The notes: a model not told the origin generated them from the sequence alone. Shown: positions 9,336 to 25,125, numbered from the stretch's first letter. The stretch is DNA of 64,000 nt from Acanthosepion lycidas (GCA_963932145.1 OZ010581.1:89182555-89246554); one strand, 5' to 3'. Program-made: numbers and translations.

Positions 9336-9364
9336 GTTGACTTCTATGTTCACTTTTATATTTA
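9298..9364 (-). repeat. Right inverted repeat of the Penelope-like element
   Basis: Exact reverse complement of 7478-7544; followed directly by a short TA array. Confidence 0.95.
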
Positions 9365-9384
9365 TATATATATATATATATATG

Positions 9385-10095
9385 GTTATTTAATATCATG
9401 CTCTTTCATTCTTAAGTCATATTACTTAAATATTTTTTACCATTATTTGCCGGGAAACATAGTAGAGTGGTTTTGTTTGGCTTGTGTTTTTATTCCCCAT
9501 TCTTAATTTATACCCTTAAGAATATTATGAAATCATATCTTCTTCCAACTATTAGTGAATTAATAGTGTATACCGCCAATTCTGCAAAAAAAATTCCGTG
9601 TTGGTTTCTTGGCTTAAATGTCCGAATTACTTGTTCCAGTAAGCGTTTCATGATCTGAATTCGATAAATATTAGATAATCCTGCCATTCCCAGTATCCCC
9701 ATTGTACAAAACCAGCCAAACTTAAAAATGTTCTTTAACTAAAGAACATATTTAAAAAGATTCGAATTAATTTTGCTATTAAACTTTAAAATGTTGAGGA
9801 TGTTGTCCATCTTCGATGACATATCTTTATTTGATTACTAACAAGCTCAGCCATTTTAGGCGACCATTCACCAAGACTCAGTGCTATTTTTTTTCTTAGA
9901 CTTTCCATCATTCTCAATATTGTTACCATTAACTGAACAATGTTTTCTGTACACTTCACAATTTTAAATTTTATAAAATAAATAAATAAAATTCATGCTA
10001 TCTTTAATTTTTCTATCAATTCGGTATATAATATCTAGATAACAGAATTAAAATTGAACTGACTGAATTAAATTTGAACAAATTATGCGCGAATA
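9385..10095. other. AT-rich spacer
   Basis: Open frames on both strands around 9467-9702 overlap each other and show no domain. Nothing else recognised. Confidence 0.45.
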
Positions 10096-10099
10096 TTTA

Positions 10100-10922
10100 C
10101 AGGGTGCGATGGGTAAAAGTTCGTGTAAATTACGGAAAATGAAAATAACACTGACATCTCATTTTAACAGATATATTTGCCAAAATTATGCAAAAATATC
10201 TTGAAATACTGAATAGTAAATTTATTCAATAAAATCGCAATTAGCTTCAACCACAGTCCCAAGACGATTTTGGAATCTCTTGCGACTCTTCTGGAGAGTT
10301 TCCTTGTTTAAGTTGGAGAATGATGCTATAATACTTGGTCAATTCACTTTTGGTGTTACAAGGATTTTTTGCTCTCTCTCTCTCTCTCTCTCTCAACGGC
10401 GCCCCACACATAATAATCAAGGTGTTGTCGTCTGAGAAGTTATGTGGACAAATGTAAGGGATGATATCTTTGCAGAAATTCATTGAGAGACACGACTGAA
10501 TTTCCCTGCTTGTGTGGGATAGTGCAGAGTCCTGTTTACAGATATAGAGTATTCCACAGCCAATCTCTTGTCCCAGGGCAGCACTAGCTCCTCCGTGCTG
10601 ACTTTAATGCCCGCACCAACAATTCAGGAGATCTTTTCTTATCAGAACGATCACACTGAGTTTTCCAAACTGTCTTATCTTCGTAATCACCTTTTACTCA
10701 TCCAACTCTTTCCCAACCCTTTGTTCTATCCTCGGATTGACACCCAAATACTCTGAAATGTTCGTATTGAAGGTTCCGGCATGAACATCAAGAACAGCAT
10801 GCCGTTTCCAATTTTCTGTCGGAGTGAATTGCTAAACTGTCCCTATTATACTGTCCAATCGAAGAAAAAAAAGTGCATGTGAAAAATTAAAAAAATATAA
10901 AAGTGCAGCAATTTACACCCTG
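10100..10922 (-). mobile_element. Internally deleted mariner relic, copy 2
   Basis: Left terminus CAGGGTGCGATGGGTAAAA follows a TA (10098-10099). The right terminus ends TTTACACCCTG, an inverted copy with a short deletion. On the minus strand the transposase relic runs from an N-terminal part (TNISEYLGVNPR, about 10770) through a junction near a VLPW-like block to the C-terminal GAVERE...KNPCNTKSELT region (10247-10483) and a terminal part close to the end. As in the copies at 986 and 39916, the middle of the gene is missing. A GA/CT microsatellite (10373-10394) lies within the coding relic. Confidence 0.85.
10373..10394. repeat. (CT)n microsatellite within the transposase relic
   Basis: On the minus strand it expands the GAGCGAGAGA codons of the GAVERE motif into a run of Arg-Glu. 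The copy at 40494 has the unexpanded sequence GCGAGAGACTAAC. Confidence 0.9.
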
Positions 10923-10924
10923 CA

Positions 10925-11400
10925 CAATGGTGATAAAAATATTTTGCTGTAACTGTCTGAGGTTGTAACAACTGTACATAAATTATAATTCACTCAGTTA
11001 CTCTGTCAAATATAGTTGCAACGCAGTGACATTAATTCATCCATGGGATAAATAGTGTTAGATCAGCGAACAGAACAAAAGTTAGGATGTATGCAATTAT
11101 TTTAGATATGAGGAAGAAATGATCTTACTCAACTTCTAGCTAAAACGCGACCTAAGTTCGCTCATCTAATGGTTCTTCCCAGAAAAAAAAAAAGGCGACG
11201 TGCATACTAACTCTACACCCACACACAGCGTCATCAGATCTCATGGTTCATATTATGGATTCCGAAGCAGGTAACTATGTATATATTTATTCTATGAGGC
11301 TGAAACTGAAATAAAAAGGCTATAAAATGTATAAATGATCATATCATATACGATGACTCAAAAATTAAACTTAAGAGTGAAAAGTTATTAAAAGTATAAA

Positions 11401-11402
<2 letters not shown>
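10925..11402. other. Spacer, nothing recognised
   Basis: AT-rich unique-looking DNA without frames of note. Confidence 0.45.

Positions 11403-11475
<73 letters not shown>
11403..11475. repeat. (TA)n microsatellite
   Basis: Uninterrupted TA run placed immediately before the hairpin of the next repeat. Confidence 0.97.
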
Positions 11476-11476
<1 letters not shown>

Positions 11477-11479
<3 letters not shown>

Positions 11480-11800
11480 GCAAATTTTGGAATTCCAAAA
11501 TTCGCTTGAAAATGAAACAGTACCAGGGATTTTAATTTAATTTTATAATTAAATTTGAAGATTTAATTTCTGTTTTCTAAACATGGTAATTCATGTGCAG
11601 CGACGGAACCATATTTTTAAACTAAGAAATTTATAATATTTATGGTCTGCAGAATTGGACTGAGCACTGTTTTTGAAAATAAAAATAATTTGTAACACCG
11701 GATTATAAATCTTACTGTTCTTTTCTCTTTATTTCAATATATATATATATATATATATGTATGTATATGTATGTATGTATGTATGTATATATATGGAGGG
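11477..11800 (+). repeat. Hairpin-TA repeat family, copy
   Basis: Opens with a 32-bp palindrome (11477-11508, one mismatch), then AATTTAATTTTATAATTAAAT, CATGGTAATTCATGTGCAGCG, CTGAGCACTGTTTTTGAAAA and AACACCGGATTATAAATCTT before a TA/TATG array at 11738-11795. The same ordered words occur at 22262-22565 and, more diverged, at 4345-4747. The family therefore has a 5' hairpin, a short conserved body and a microsatellite tail. The mobile class is unknown; a Penelope terminal fragment is my best guess. Confidence 0.7.
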
Positions 11801-12029
11801 AGAGAGAGAAATCAGTAGAAAATGAATTTTGATTAATCCGCCAATTTTTTTTTATAACTTTAAGTATAACTTTTATTAGACACTCGTAATTGAGTAGGTT
11901 CTCCCTTTATTTGTATAAAATATATTTATTTATTTTCACATATAGGCCTGAAAGTTCCAGAAATCTTATTAAAGGAAAATTTTCCCGATGTGCCTTTCCG
12001 AGTCCTGTCTGTCGACGCCAATTCTCTTT

Positions 12030-12240
12030 ACGTTTGGATACGAAACTTACATATATGTGCATACATATACATACATTCATATACACATCCATCCATACAC
12101 ACCCACTCCAAGATATATATACATTTACGCACATATATACATACGGACATACACATACGTGCACATAAACATATATACATAAAACCTTAAATCTCCATAC
12201 AATTTCATACACCCATCTAAACAATAAACAATGTATCCCT
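12030..12240 (+). repeat. Repeat block A, copy 1 (CATA-rich)
   Basis: A low-complexity ACATATACATAC-rich block with a distinctive core ACATAAACATAT...ATAAAACCTTA, also present on the same strand at 14040-14240. Confidence 0.6.
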
Positions 12241-12244
12241 ATAA

Positions 12245-12249
<5 letters not shown>

Positions 12250-12291
<42 letters not shown>

Positions 12292-12397
12292 TCCTACATA
12301 TATACACATATACACTCATTCACACATATGTACGCACATATACGTACCCATATAAATCAAAATGTAAAATTTTAAAAAGTAAAATTTTAAAAATTTC

Positions 12398-12450
<53 letters not shown>

Positions 12451-12514
12451 TATATATATATATATATATATATATGAATATATATATATATATATGAATA
12501 TATATATATATATA

Positions 12515-12580
<66 letters not shown>
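12250..12580. repeat. TA array cluster with TATGAATA variants
   Basis: TA at 12250-12288 and 12408-12577. The second is punctuated by TATGAATATA units and one inverted ATTCATA, then passes into GTGTGTATATG. Only microsatellite peptides are encoded. Confidence 0.95.
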
Positions 12581-12583
<3 letters not shown>

Positions 12584-12700
12584 ATATGTGCATGTGTGTA
12601 CACGCCTATATGTATGTATGTACGTGTAAATGTAAATATGTTATTGTGTACGCATGTGGTATTATGTATTGTGTATGCATGTGGTTTTGAACATAAAAAT

Positions 12701-13238
12701 ATAGGTCCTTGCTAGATTAGATAATCGTTATATTTATTTTTTATATGTTTATATTTGATTTGTAACCTGTAGTCGATATTAATTTTGTAAAATTTTCTTT
12801 TTTAAGTTTTTCTAGCTTTTTTCAAGTTTCCCCCGCCCCATATCTTCGCACCCTTTTTTCTTTTCTTTTCCTCTCCCTTCCTCTTCTTCTGATCTTTAAG
12901 ATTAGATCGTCTATATTGTGTGTATCCTTTCCGGTTACATCTTTAATGTATTAAACATTCATGTTTCTCTCACTTCAACCGTCTTCAACTCACCTCTCTA
13001 AAACTCCTCTCTGTTAAGTTTTAATCTCTCACCTCTCGCCTGTTACCCATCTCCTTAGCTCTAACATTCGTCCCACACACTCACACTTACAATCTCTCTA
13101 AATTTTATTTTTTATTCCCGGAGTTTTTTTTTTTTTCTGTCTTCTTTTTGAATTTGTAGGTCTGATGAATTGGATCGTATTTACGATTCCAATGGAATAA
13201 ATTATGACCATGGAATATTAGTGTTTAAGCCTTTTTAT
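12701..13238 (+). repeat. Repeat block B, plus-strand arm
   Basis: Aligns, with indels, to the reverse complement of 13283-13963: GGTCCTTGCTAGATTA start, a pyrimidine-rich middle with ACACACTCACAC, then GATGAATTGGATCG, GATTCCAATG and GGAATATTAGTGTTTAAGCC at the end. Both arms end at a TA array between them, forming a tail-to-tail inverted pair of over 500 bp per arm. No coding sequence recognised. Confidence 0.8.

Positions 13239-13239
<1 letters not shown>

Positions 13240-13282
<43 letters not shown>
13240..13282. repeat. (TA)n at the centre of the block B inverted pair
   Basis: Pure TA run between the inverted arms. Confidence 0.97.
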
Positions 13283-13286
<4 letters not shown>

Positions 13287-13963
13287 TTCCAAGAGGATAG
13301 AATCCAGGTAGAACTCAATGTCCAGCACAGAGTAATAATATAATAAGAAAAGGCTCAAACACTAATATTCCATGGTTATAATTTATTACATTGGAATCGG
13401 TATCACGATCCAATTCATCACATCTACGAATTCAAAAAGAAATCAGAAAATATAACTCCGGGTATCAAAAAAAAAAAAAAAAGAAGTTTAGTGAGTGTGT
13501 ATGTGTGGGAGTGTTGTAACAGAAGAAAGAAGAACAGAAAAGCGTAAAGGTGAAGGTGGGGGTTAAAATTTAAGAGAAAAGTTTTAAAGATTAGAGTTAA
13601 ATAACGGTTTAAATGAGTGAGATACAGATAAATATGAATTATTTGTCGATGCATAATTCGCTACCGAATCGCTGACCTAAATTAAAAAAAAATAAAAAAA
13701 CAGACACCGGAAACGCGTGTATATATTTGTGGTGAAAGTACGCATAATAAAAAACGATATGATCTAAACTTAAAATCCAGAAGATGAGAGAAAGAGAGGA
13801 AAAAAGTTAGTGGTGGGGGAATAAACTGAAAACGAAGGGCATTTATCAGAGAACCGCGGTTTAATCAAGAAAATTTGACAAAGCAAGTAACATCACCTAC
13901 AGGTTAAAAATTTAACATAAACATATAAAAATTAACGAATATTTAATCTAGTAAGGACCAACT
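13283..13963 (-). repeat. Repeat block B, minus-strand arm
   Basis: Inverted partner of 12701-13238. It keeps about 55 extra bases next to the TA centre and has several indels. Small further pieces of the block's end occur at 14322-14362 (plus) and 14398-14420 (minus), again facing each other across a TA array. Confidence 0.8.
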
Positions 13964-14039
13964 ATTTATATGCCCCAAAACACATACGTAGATACACACA
14001 TACACAACAAAATATCTATATCTACTCGCAAATACATAC

Positions 14040-14300
14040 ATATACGTGCACACACACACATATATATATATCAATACACATACACTCATGCATAGATATA
14101 AACATACACATATATACACATAGGCTTACACATATGTACACATAAACATATCTATATAAAACCTTAGACACATCCTTACATATACATACACACACTCATC
14201 TAAACAAATATACAACGCATTTATCTATCTGTCTATCTCTATATATACACATACACACACACACACACATATATATATACATGTTTACATATATATTATT
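14040..14300 (+). repeat. Repeat block A, copy 2
   Basis: Same order of ACATAAACATAT, CTATATAAAACCTTA, CATCTAAACAA words as 12100-12235, and low complexity. Confidence 0.6.
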
Positions 14301-14352
14301 ATATATATGTATACATACATATGACCATGAAATATTAGTGTTTAACCCTTTT

Positions 14353-19130
<4,778 letters not shown>

Positions 19131-19137
19131 TCAGATG

Positions 19138-19260
19138 TCAACAAAAAAGAATGAATTTAGCAAAGCTGAATCACCAAGAGATATCATTGCTTAAAATTTG
19201 TCAACAGAAAAAAAAATGAATCTAGCAAAGCTGAATCACCAAGCGATATCGTTTTTTAAA
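19138..19260. repeat. ~60-bp direct repeat
   Basis: TAGCAAAGCTGAATCACCAAG plus flanking AATGAAT and GATATC words occur twice in tandem with a few differences. Confidence 0.85.
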
Positions 19261-19479
19261 AGGAATTGTTCACAGGTCATGAGAAAACTGGTCATATGGT
19301 AAATTTCAAACTTGGCAGAATTTTAAGAAAGCGTGTTCCAGTCGTTGAGGAAACCTGATACAAATACTGGATAACAGAACTATGGAGGTAATGATCGATG
19401 ACAGGTTAAAACAAACCCAGGGAAATGGAAATTCGAAAAACGCAATATCATAAAAATGAATATAAAAACCAGATGCCAG

Positions 19480-20480
19480 GCTGGCCGACCTGAGAATGGG
19501 GAGTGGTGTGTGAGGGAGAAAGTTAATTCCTCCCGACTATAACGATTCAACGAGAGAAGACACTAAGGAGAAATGGAATTGTCTCCACCCACCGAAGGGT
19601 GGAAGTACAGGTATAAGGCTCTGACTGAATAAAGATTCAGAGTGGTGCTTTCAGGTAAATGGAAGCGAGAGTGGTCTCCGCCAATCAGAAACACGGATGG
19701 GCGAGATGACTTTAAGGCAGCAGGAATAGGTGGGAAGAGCCAGGGCTGTGCTCTCTACCCAAGATAACTTCTATATTTAGAAAAATTCAAGATGTTACGG
19801 AAACATCTAAACAAAGGAACTTTTTAGAATTTAGTTAATTAGTCCAAGAATTGAGGAAAAAAACCCTAAGACGCCACCGCTCCCCAGGCTAGAGCTGGGG
19901 TTCATAAAAGCAGAACACTTGCAGAGAAAACGGAGACCATGGGCGAAAACGAGAGAGAAGAGTCATAATGGACAATTGGTAGAGCTGGGGTTCATAAAAG
20001 CAGAACACTTGCAGAGTAAACGGAGACCATGGGCGAAAACGAGAGAGAAGAGAGATGTAACTACTGATAACTGCTCGCCTGATGCCACGTGACTTCTGCC
20101 TGGTGAAGACCTTCGACTTCAAAAATGCTCCAGAAACGTTTTTAACAAGCTCAACTATAACGAGCGAGAGTGTCGCGAACTTATACTTGATAATACGAGG
20201 AAAGAAGACGTGGCGAGGAGAAAAGAAAGAGGGACAACCATTCCACAGGATTCCTGTCATTGAAGAGAGCCTCTGACTTAGATCTCTATTCCAGTGTATT
20301 TATCTAGATTTAGTCATAATGGACAATGGGGTCACGAAATATTCGAATGAGGGAATGATCATAATGGACAATATGGTCACGAAATATTCGAATGAGGGAA
20401 TGGTCAAGTGACTTTGCATGTCAGCATATGCCTGCATGAAGAACTTGTAATCTTGTATGGGAACAAAAATAAGGAACATC
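19480..20480. repeat. GC-richer segment with two sets of direct duplications
   Basis: A 72-bp unit (GAGCTGGGGTTCATAAAAGC onward) occurs at 19891-19962 and 19981-20052 with one visible change. A unit of about 45 bp (TCATAATGGACAAT, GGTCACGAAATATTCG) occurs at 20314-20358 and 20359-20403, and its first 14 bases also follow the first 72-bp unit. A palindrome CCCCAGGCTAGAGCTGGGG lies near 19882. Frames at 19889-20276 are by-products of the repeats. The class of the parent element is not known; an LTR is possible but no ends were found. Confidence 0.65.
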
Positions 20481-20484
20481 ATAT

Positions 20485-21860
20485 AAAATATATATATTTT
20501 TTTACAACTTATCTTGTTACTTGTGACTTTTACCGGTCTAGTTCAATGATTCCCATCGACAATTGACTCTTGGCAGACCTATGACAAAAATTAAACAAAA
20601 CTTAGGATAGGGCAAGACTCAGGTCGAAGTGATCGATATCAATAGCAAACACTGGGCGAAAAGACTGGACAGACTTGCGGAGAGACGGAACTTTATATAA
20701 TTGCTTTTATAAATAAGATATATTAAGGACACTATTGTCTTAAAAAAACATTTCGATAATTAATGAATTTTTACAAGAATTGCTTTCTTTTAAAAAATAT
20801 AATTAGAATAATTGATTAAATTTTAGCTATTTTTAATATCTGTGTTAATTTCAACCTTTTTGATGATATTATTATTATGTAACAACTATATTTACTAAAT
20901 ATGAGTATAAAAGTTTAGTAGAAATCGTCAAACCTCAATACATTTAAAAGAATTTTGATTTTTTTGTACGGGTATAATGGTGCCGATTTTATTTTATTTT
21001 TTAAATATGATTGTCCATACACGACCTTATCAGAATATTAAGAGCGATATCTATAGAAAATTTAAAGCCAGAACATATCTAAAATTCAATAAAACAGTAG
21101 ATTACGTAGAATATTTTCTTAAATTTTAAAGTTTAGTGAGTACTTAAAAATTATATATAAATGACTTTTAATTGTATATAAATTCAATTATATTTACGAC
21201 TAAAGGCTACATAGAACAACATTAGATAAATATAAGTCTGTCATCAAGTTGTCAAACATGCCAACAGCTTAAATAAACAGGTACAACTGTGTTAAAAAAC
21301 TCATCTCTGTTATATTTTATACTTAAAGTAAATAATATTTGTTTCAAATCAGATTAAATATGCTTTAAATCAGCTAATATTCTTCAAATATAATTTCAGA
21401 AAAGTATATTTTATTTCTGGAAGATTTTTTTAATAAAGAGAATTACATTAGGATGAAAGACGACTAATCAGCTACTTTAGAAAAAAGTCAATTTAAATTG
21501 GTTTTGAAATGAAGCAAAATATTTGCTTATTGCAAATATTAAATCTAATCTATTAGCTTGAAATTAAAACTAAAAGTAAATCTTCAAGAAAGATTTTTTT
21601 CATTTTTCGCGATTTCTGTGGTGAAAGCGAGTTTTAAGGAATGTTAATGTATATTCTTTGGCTGTTAACAGTTGAAAAGAAGAAAATCACCGCAACGCTA
21701 TCTGAACAAAATTAAATGATATTTATGTTTATGACATATTCAGTTGCTATGATTTAATTTCATTGGTTTGTATTTCTTTCTTTTTTAAGCTAAATAAAAT
21801 AAGAGATTACAAACTGTTTGCAACCAAATACATTCAAAACGCACGGGCGTGCATACACAC
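20485..21860. other. AT-rich spacer
   Basis: No frames, element ends or RNA-like structures recognised. Confidence 0.5.
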
Positions 21861-21864
21861 ATAC

Positions 21865-21942
<78 letters not shown>

Positions 21943-21966
21943 GTATGTGTGTGTGTGTGTGTGTGT
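21865..21966. repeat. (GTAT)n(TA)n(GTAT)n(GT)n compound microsatellite
   Basis: TATG tetranucleotides on both sides of a TA run, then TG. Reads through it give only Tyr/Val/Cys/Met peptides. Confidence 0.96.
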
Positions 21967-22078
21967 AGTGGATTTTGATAATTTGACAAATTTTGATCAC
22001 TTTAAACGTTACTTTATTCGATACCCGTCTTTGAATAGACGCACCGGTTATTTCTTAAAAGAATATATTTATTTATAT

Positions 22079-22110
22079 CTACCGGCTTGAATGTTCGAGA
22101 AATCCTCCAG
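22079..22110 (-). repeat. Short SINE body fragment
   Basis: ACCGGCTTGAATGTTCGAGAAAT matches the body of the fold-back SINE (3980-4003) almost exactly, in the same orientation as copy 1. The flanks do not match. Confidence 0.6.
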
Positions 22111-22261
22111 AGTGCATAAATCTTCTTCTTAACAAACTTTCATGAACAGTCAGGCTAGTAGACGAAAATAAATGAATATACTGTTTAATAATTAAACTGA
22201 GCTTCTATTCCAATACGACTATCCACTAAATATAACGTTTAAAGAGATAATATACATTAAA

Positions 22262-22504
22262 AAAAACATTAGTTCCATTTTATTCTCGCTTGAGGATGAA
22301 ATGGAACTAATGTTTTTAATTTAATTACAAAATTAAATTCGAAGCTTTCAGCTTCCATTTTTGAATCATGGTTAAAACTGTGTAGCGAAAAACATATTTT
22401 AAATCAGTTAATTTATAATAATAATGCTCTGTAAATTTACATTGAGCACTATTTTGTAAAAATACAAATATCAATAAGAACACCGGATTATATATCTTAC
22501 TGTT

Positions 22505-22570
<66 letters not shown>
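22262..22570 (+). repeat. Hairpin-TA repeat family, copy with 19-bp perfect stem
   Basis: Stem arms 22262-22280 and 22299-22317 pair perfectly around an 18-nt loop (CTCGCTTGAGGATG region). Then come the family words AATTTAATTACAAAATTAAA, GAATCATGG, TTGAGCACTATTTTGTAAAAA, AACACCGGATTATATATCTT and a TA array at 22508-22565. Confidence 0.8.
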
Positions 22571-22574
<4 letters not shown>

Positions 22575-22576
<2 letters not shown>

Positions 22577-23580
22577 ATATGCACGCAGTAAATATTCTTT
22601 TAAACATATATCGTCAAGAAGAATATATATTTTGTGTCTATTATTCTCAGTGATCTTTTGTCCTAATACAATATTCGGGTATATGAAAAAGAATTAAATA
22701 TAATAGATACAAAATGTATTATTTATTAACAATTATGTGTGATTCTATATATATCATATGAAGTTGATTTGGAGACTGCTGTCTTAGACAATTCGAGATA
22801 GATAGGACATGATTTTATTCGACCGCCATGTGAGAAAATCAATTCAAGTATTGGAATTTTCGGCTTCTTCGATATTCTTACAGTTTTACATGAAATTATA
22901 ACCAGCTTGAGATAAAATGAATGTGGAACCGACGTTTAATATTTGTTTTCAATAATGCGTATTGCATACATTAAATATAACAAAAACCTGCTACTCTCCG
23001 TAAATAATATTTTCTGCATTCATATCAGTTTTACCAGCAGGAAAACCGAATATATTGCTAAATGTAGTGCAAAAATCCAGTTGGAATATGGTAAGCAGTG
23101 AACACTATCTTGTCAGATTTTGATCTTGCATATTGGGTCTGTTATTAAACATATGCTAGATGTTATATTTTAGGTTCCATTAAAAGGATATTTTAAAGAT
23201 CAGACCGTCAAAATAAAACGAACAAGCACATTTTACACTGGAACTGTAGAAAAAGATACGAAATTCCATAGAAGTGCAGCTAAAAAAAAGAAAGATAGGA
23301 GAGGAAGATGAAAAATTAACAGCAACTATTTCAGCATTATCTATTTTTATATCAACATCTCAAGTCCTAATACCCAAATAAACGCTAATTTTAAACTAAC
23401 GTTAACCACCAGCAGTAACCATAGCATTTACTGCTAACTTTAATCTTAACCAAAAGCCTATCTCTCAACCGAATCATACATATTAACCTTATCCAAAACT
23501 TTCTTTAAGCCTTACACTACACATAAATCTAACATGATTCCAAACCTTAACTTATATCCATGTGAATAATATTAACCCAG
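22575..23580. other. Spacer
   Basis: AT-rich to about 23380, then somewhat richer in AACC words, without recognisable features. Confidence 0.45.
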
Positions 23581-23589
23581 TGCTCAAAG

Positions 23590-24215
23590 TTCAAGAAGGT
23601 CGTGGAGTACTAAAGCAAATTCCTGAAGTAGTTAGTATGATACACATATGAAAACCTTTTAGAAATAATAACCAAGATGAGCATATCGACTTTTACCGAT
23701 ATCTACAACTCCCGCCCAAATATGACAGCAGTACTCAATTCCTGGCCTAATCTGGCTCTCTAAAGTTAGAGGATAGCACGTGGTGTCAGATACTTACTGG
23801 AGCGGTACAGGGATGCGACTATTTTATCTGTATCTTTAGCGACGGCTCGTATCTACGACTCCCACTTGATGTCAGATATAAGGACTAATAATCTTTCAAT
23901 GCACAGATCCTCTTCCAGGTAACATCCGGTTATCTTGACTGACGGTAATCCGACGACGGAGGAACGCAACTAGTTTGGTTTTCGAGACACTCACTGGATA
24001 ATTCGTATTACTAGGTTGGTGCAAAAATAATGACGTGATAATGTCGTTTTTTGACGTATAACGTCAAAAAACGACATTATTACGTCATTATTTTTGCACC
24101 AACCTAATAGATCAGATCAGTTGCCAATCTCTGATCAAGACTTTTAGAGGTGTGCCGGAATATAAGCGCGTCATCAGTGTAGATATATACAAGTTTATGA
24201 AGAAGTAAAAGAAGT
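23590..24215 (-). pseudogene. Non-LTR retrotransposon (CR1/L2/Jockey-like) RT remnant, split by a MITE
   Basis: Minus-strand peptides in order: YTDDALIF (24170-24187; RT catalytic motif C with both Asp kept), VKITGCYLEED, AVAKDTDKIVASLYRSSKYL, RAIL, and a final block corresponding to the PCIEYCCHIWAG signature near the end of such RTs, with frame changes between pieces. The order matches the end of the RT and the thumb of CR1/L2/Jockey-type LINEs. The MITE at 24011-24107 sits inside it with TA duplications. The clade assignment is tentative. Confidence 0.7.
24011..24107. mobile_element. Mariner-type MITE, hairpin copy 3
   Basis: CTAGGTTGGTGCAAAAAT start (first T changed to C), perfect-looking arms with a TCGTTTTTTGACG inner part, ending GCACCAACCTAA. 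TA on both sides (24009-24010, 24108-24109). Inserted into the LINE remnant, so younger than it. Confidence 0.93.
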
Positions 24216-24224
24216 ATATTTACT

Positions 24225-24690
24225 TTTTTTACTATTAAAAAAAAAAAAATTCTAAGGAGATTGTGAAAATCAAGATTGATTTCATCGCATGACCAGTCAA
24301 ATTATTCAATACGTACGTGCCTGTGAAGGCTTTATATATTGCCTATTATGCTTTGTCTTTTATGCTAATTCATAAGGTATTTTAATGCATCTATCTCCCA
24401 TTCAATTATATGTTACAAACAGACGTGACGAATCTCTGACCACGCAGTGAACTTTCACAACATAATGTACAAAATAAATGAAAATGTATCAAAGCACTTT
24501 CATGTGAATGGCCATGTTCTCCCTAAGATTGATAGTGTGAAATTCGGATATTGTGTGTCCAAAATTCGAATTCTGTGATCACATTACTGACAAGGGAATC
24601 TGTTTTCTGGTCTGAAATTGTTCATTTGTATCTCGAGATTCCAGAATAGGTTTATTTTCAATATTAGCTTCTGGCGTGTTTTTATTTAGC
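24225..24690. other. Spacer
   Basis: No features recognised apart from an A-run near 24238. Confidence 0.4.
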
Positions 24691-24694
24691 CATA

Positions 24695-25125
24695 TCTCCC
24701 CACTAAGACATGATGTGACACAAAGTCGGGCTTAATATGGGTTACACCGGCCCAAGGACAAAACATGTCCACACTAAGCAATCGTCTCTGTCCGCGGACG
24801 GAGCCATAACTGAGTCGCACTCTGCTCAAAGATATGATGTGCCATATTTATGGTGGGAAACACGAGCACATACACCCGAGCCAAGGACAACAATTCACTA
24901 AGGCCCCGCAACCGTCGGTTGCACTGGCGTCGGTGGTGAGCACTGATCCCTCACTCTAGTGCAGTGAGGGTGGGTGCAGCCTCAGGCAGATGTTCCCCAG
25001 GTCTGGGCACCTCACATTAATATTTTCCCCAGTTGCGCCTCTCTTCTCCAACGGAACCGAAACTCTGATCGCACTCTGCCTGAAGACAGAGACACAACTG
25101 AGAGATGATAAAACCTACCTAGCAT
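24695..25125. repeat. GC-rich block of unknown class
   Basis: Much richer in G+C than its surroundings. Contains a palindrome GTCCGCGGAC near 24797, a CCCTCACT/AGTGAGGG hairpin at about 24949-24970 and partly repeated GATCGCACTCTG-type words (about 24813 and 25066). Abrupt composition changes at both ends suggest an inserted repeat. No coding sequence or termini recognised. Confidence 0.5.

Larger units (their letters stand above)
7478..9364 (+). mobile_element. Penelope-like retroelement bracketed by perfect 67-bp inverted repeats
   Basis: The left repeat (7478-7544) and right repeat (9298-9364) are exact reverse complements over 67 bp. Between them lie a 5'-truncated reverse transcriptase/GIY-YIG reading frame and an A-rich 3' region. 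Penelope-like elements are known for terminal repeats that can be direct or inverted, for 5' truncation and for ribozymes in those repeats. Perfect identity of the arms, against a frameshifted gene, suggests recent insertion or gene conversion between arms. TA arrays flank both sides (7203-7408 and 9358-9383). Confidence 0.85.

Noticed and set aside
13158-13215. CTGATGA followed by a 10-bp stem and GGAATAA in block B, hammerhead-like
   Set aside because: The GAAA strand is not intact, stem III cannot form and the second copy has TGATGA/GTAATAA, so the core is not supported.
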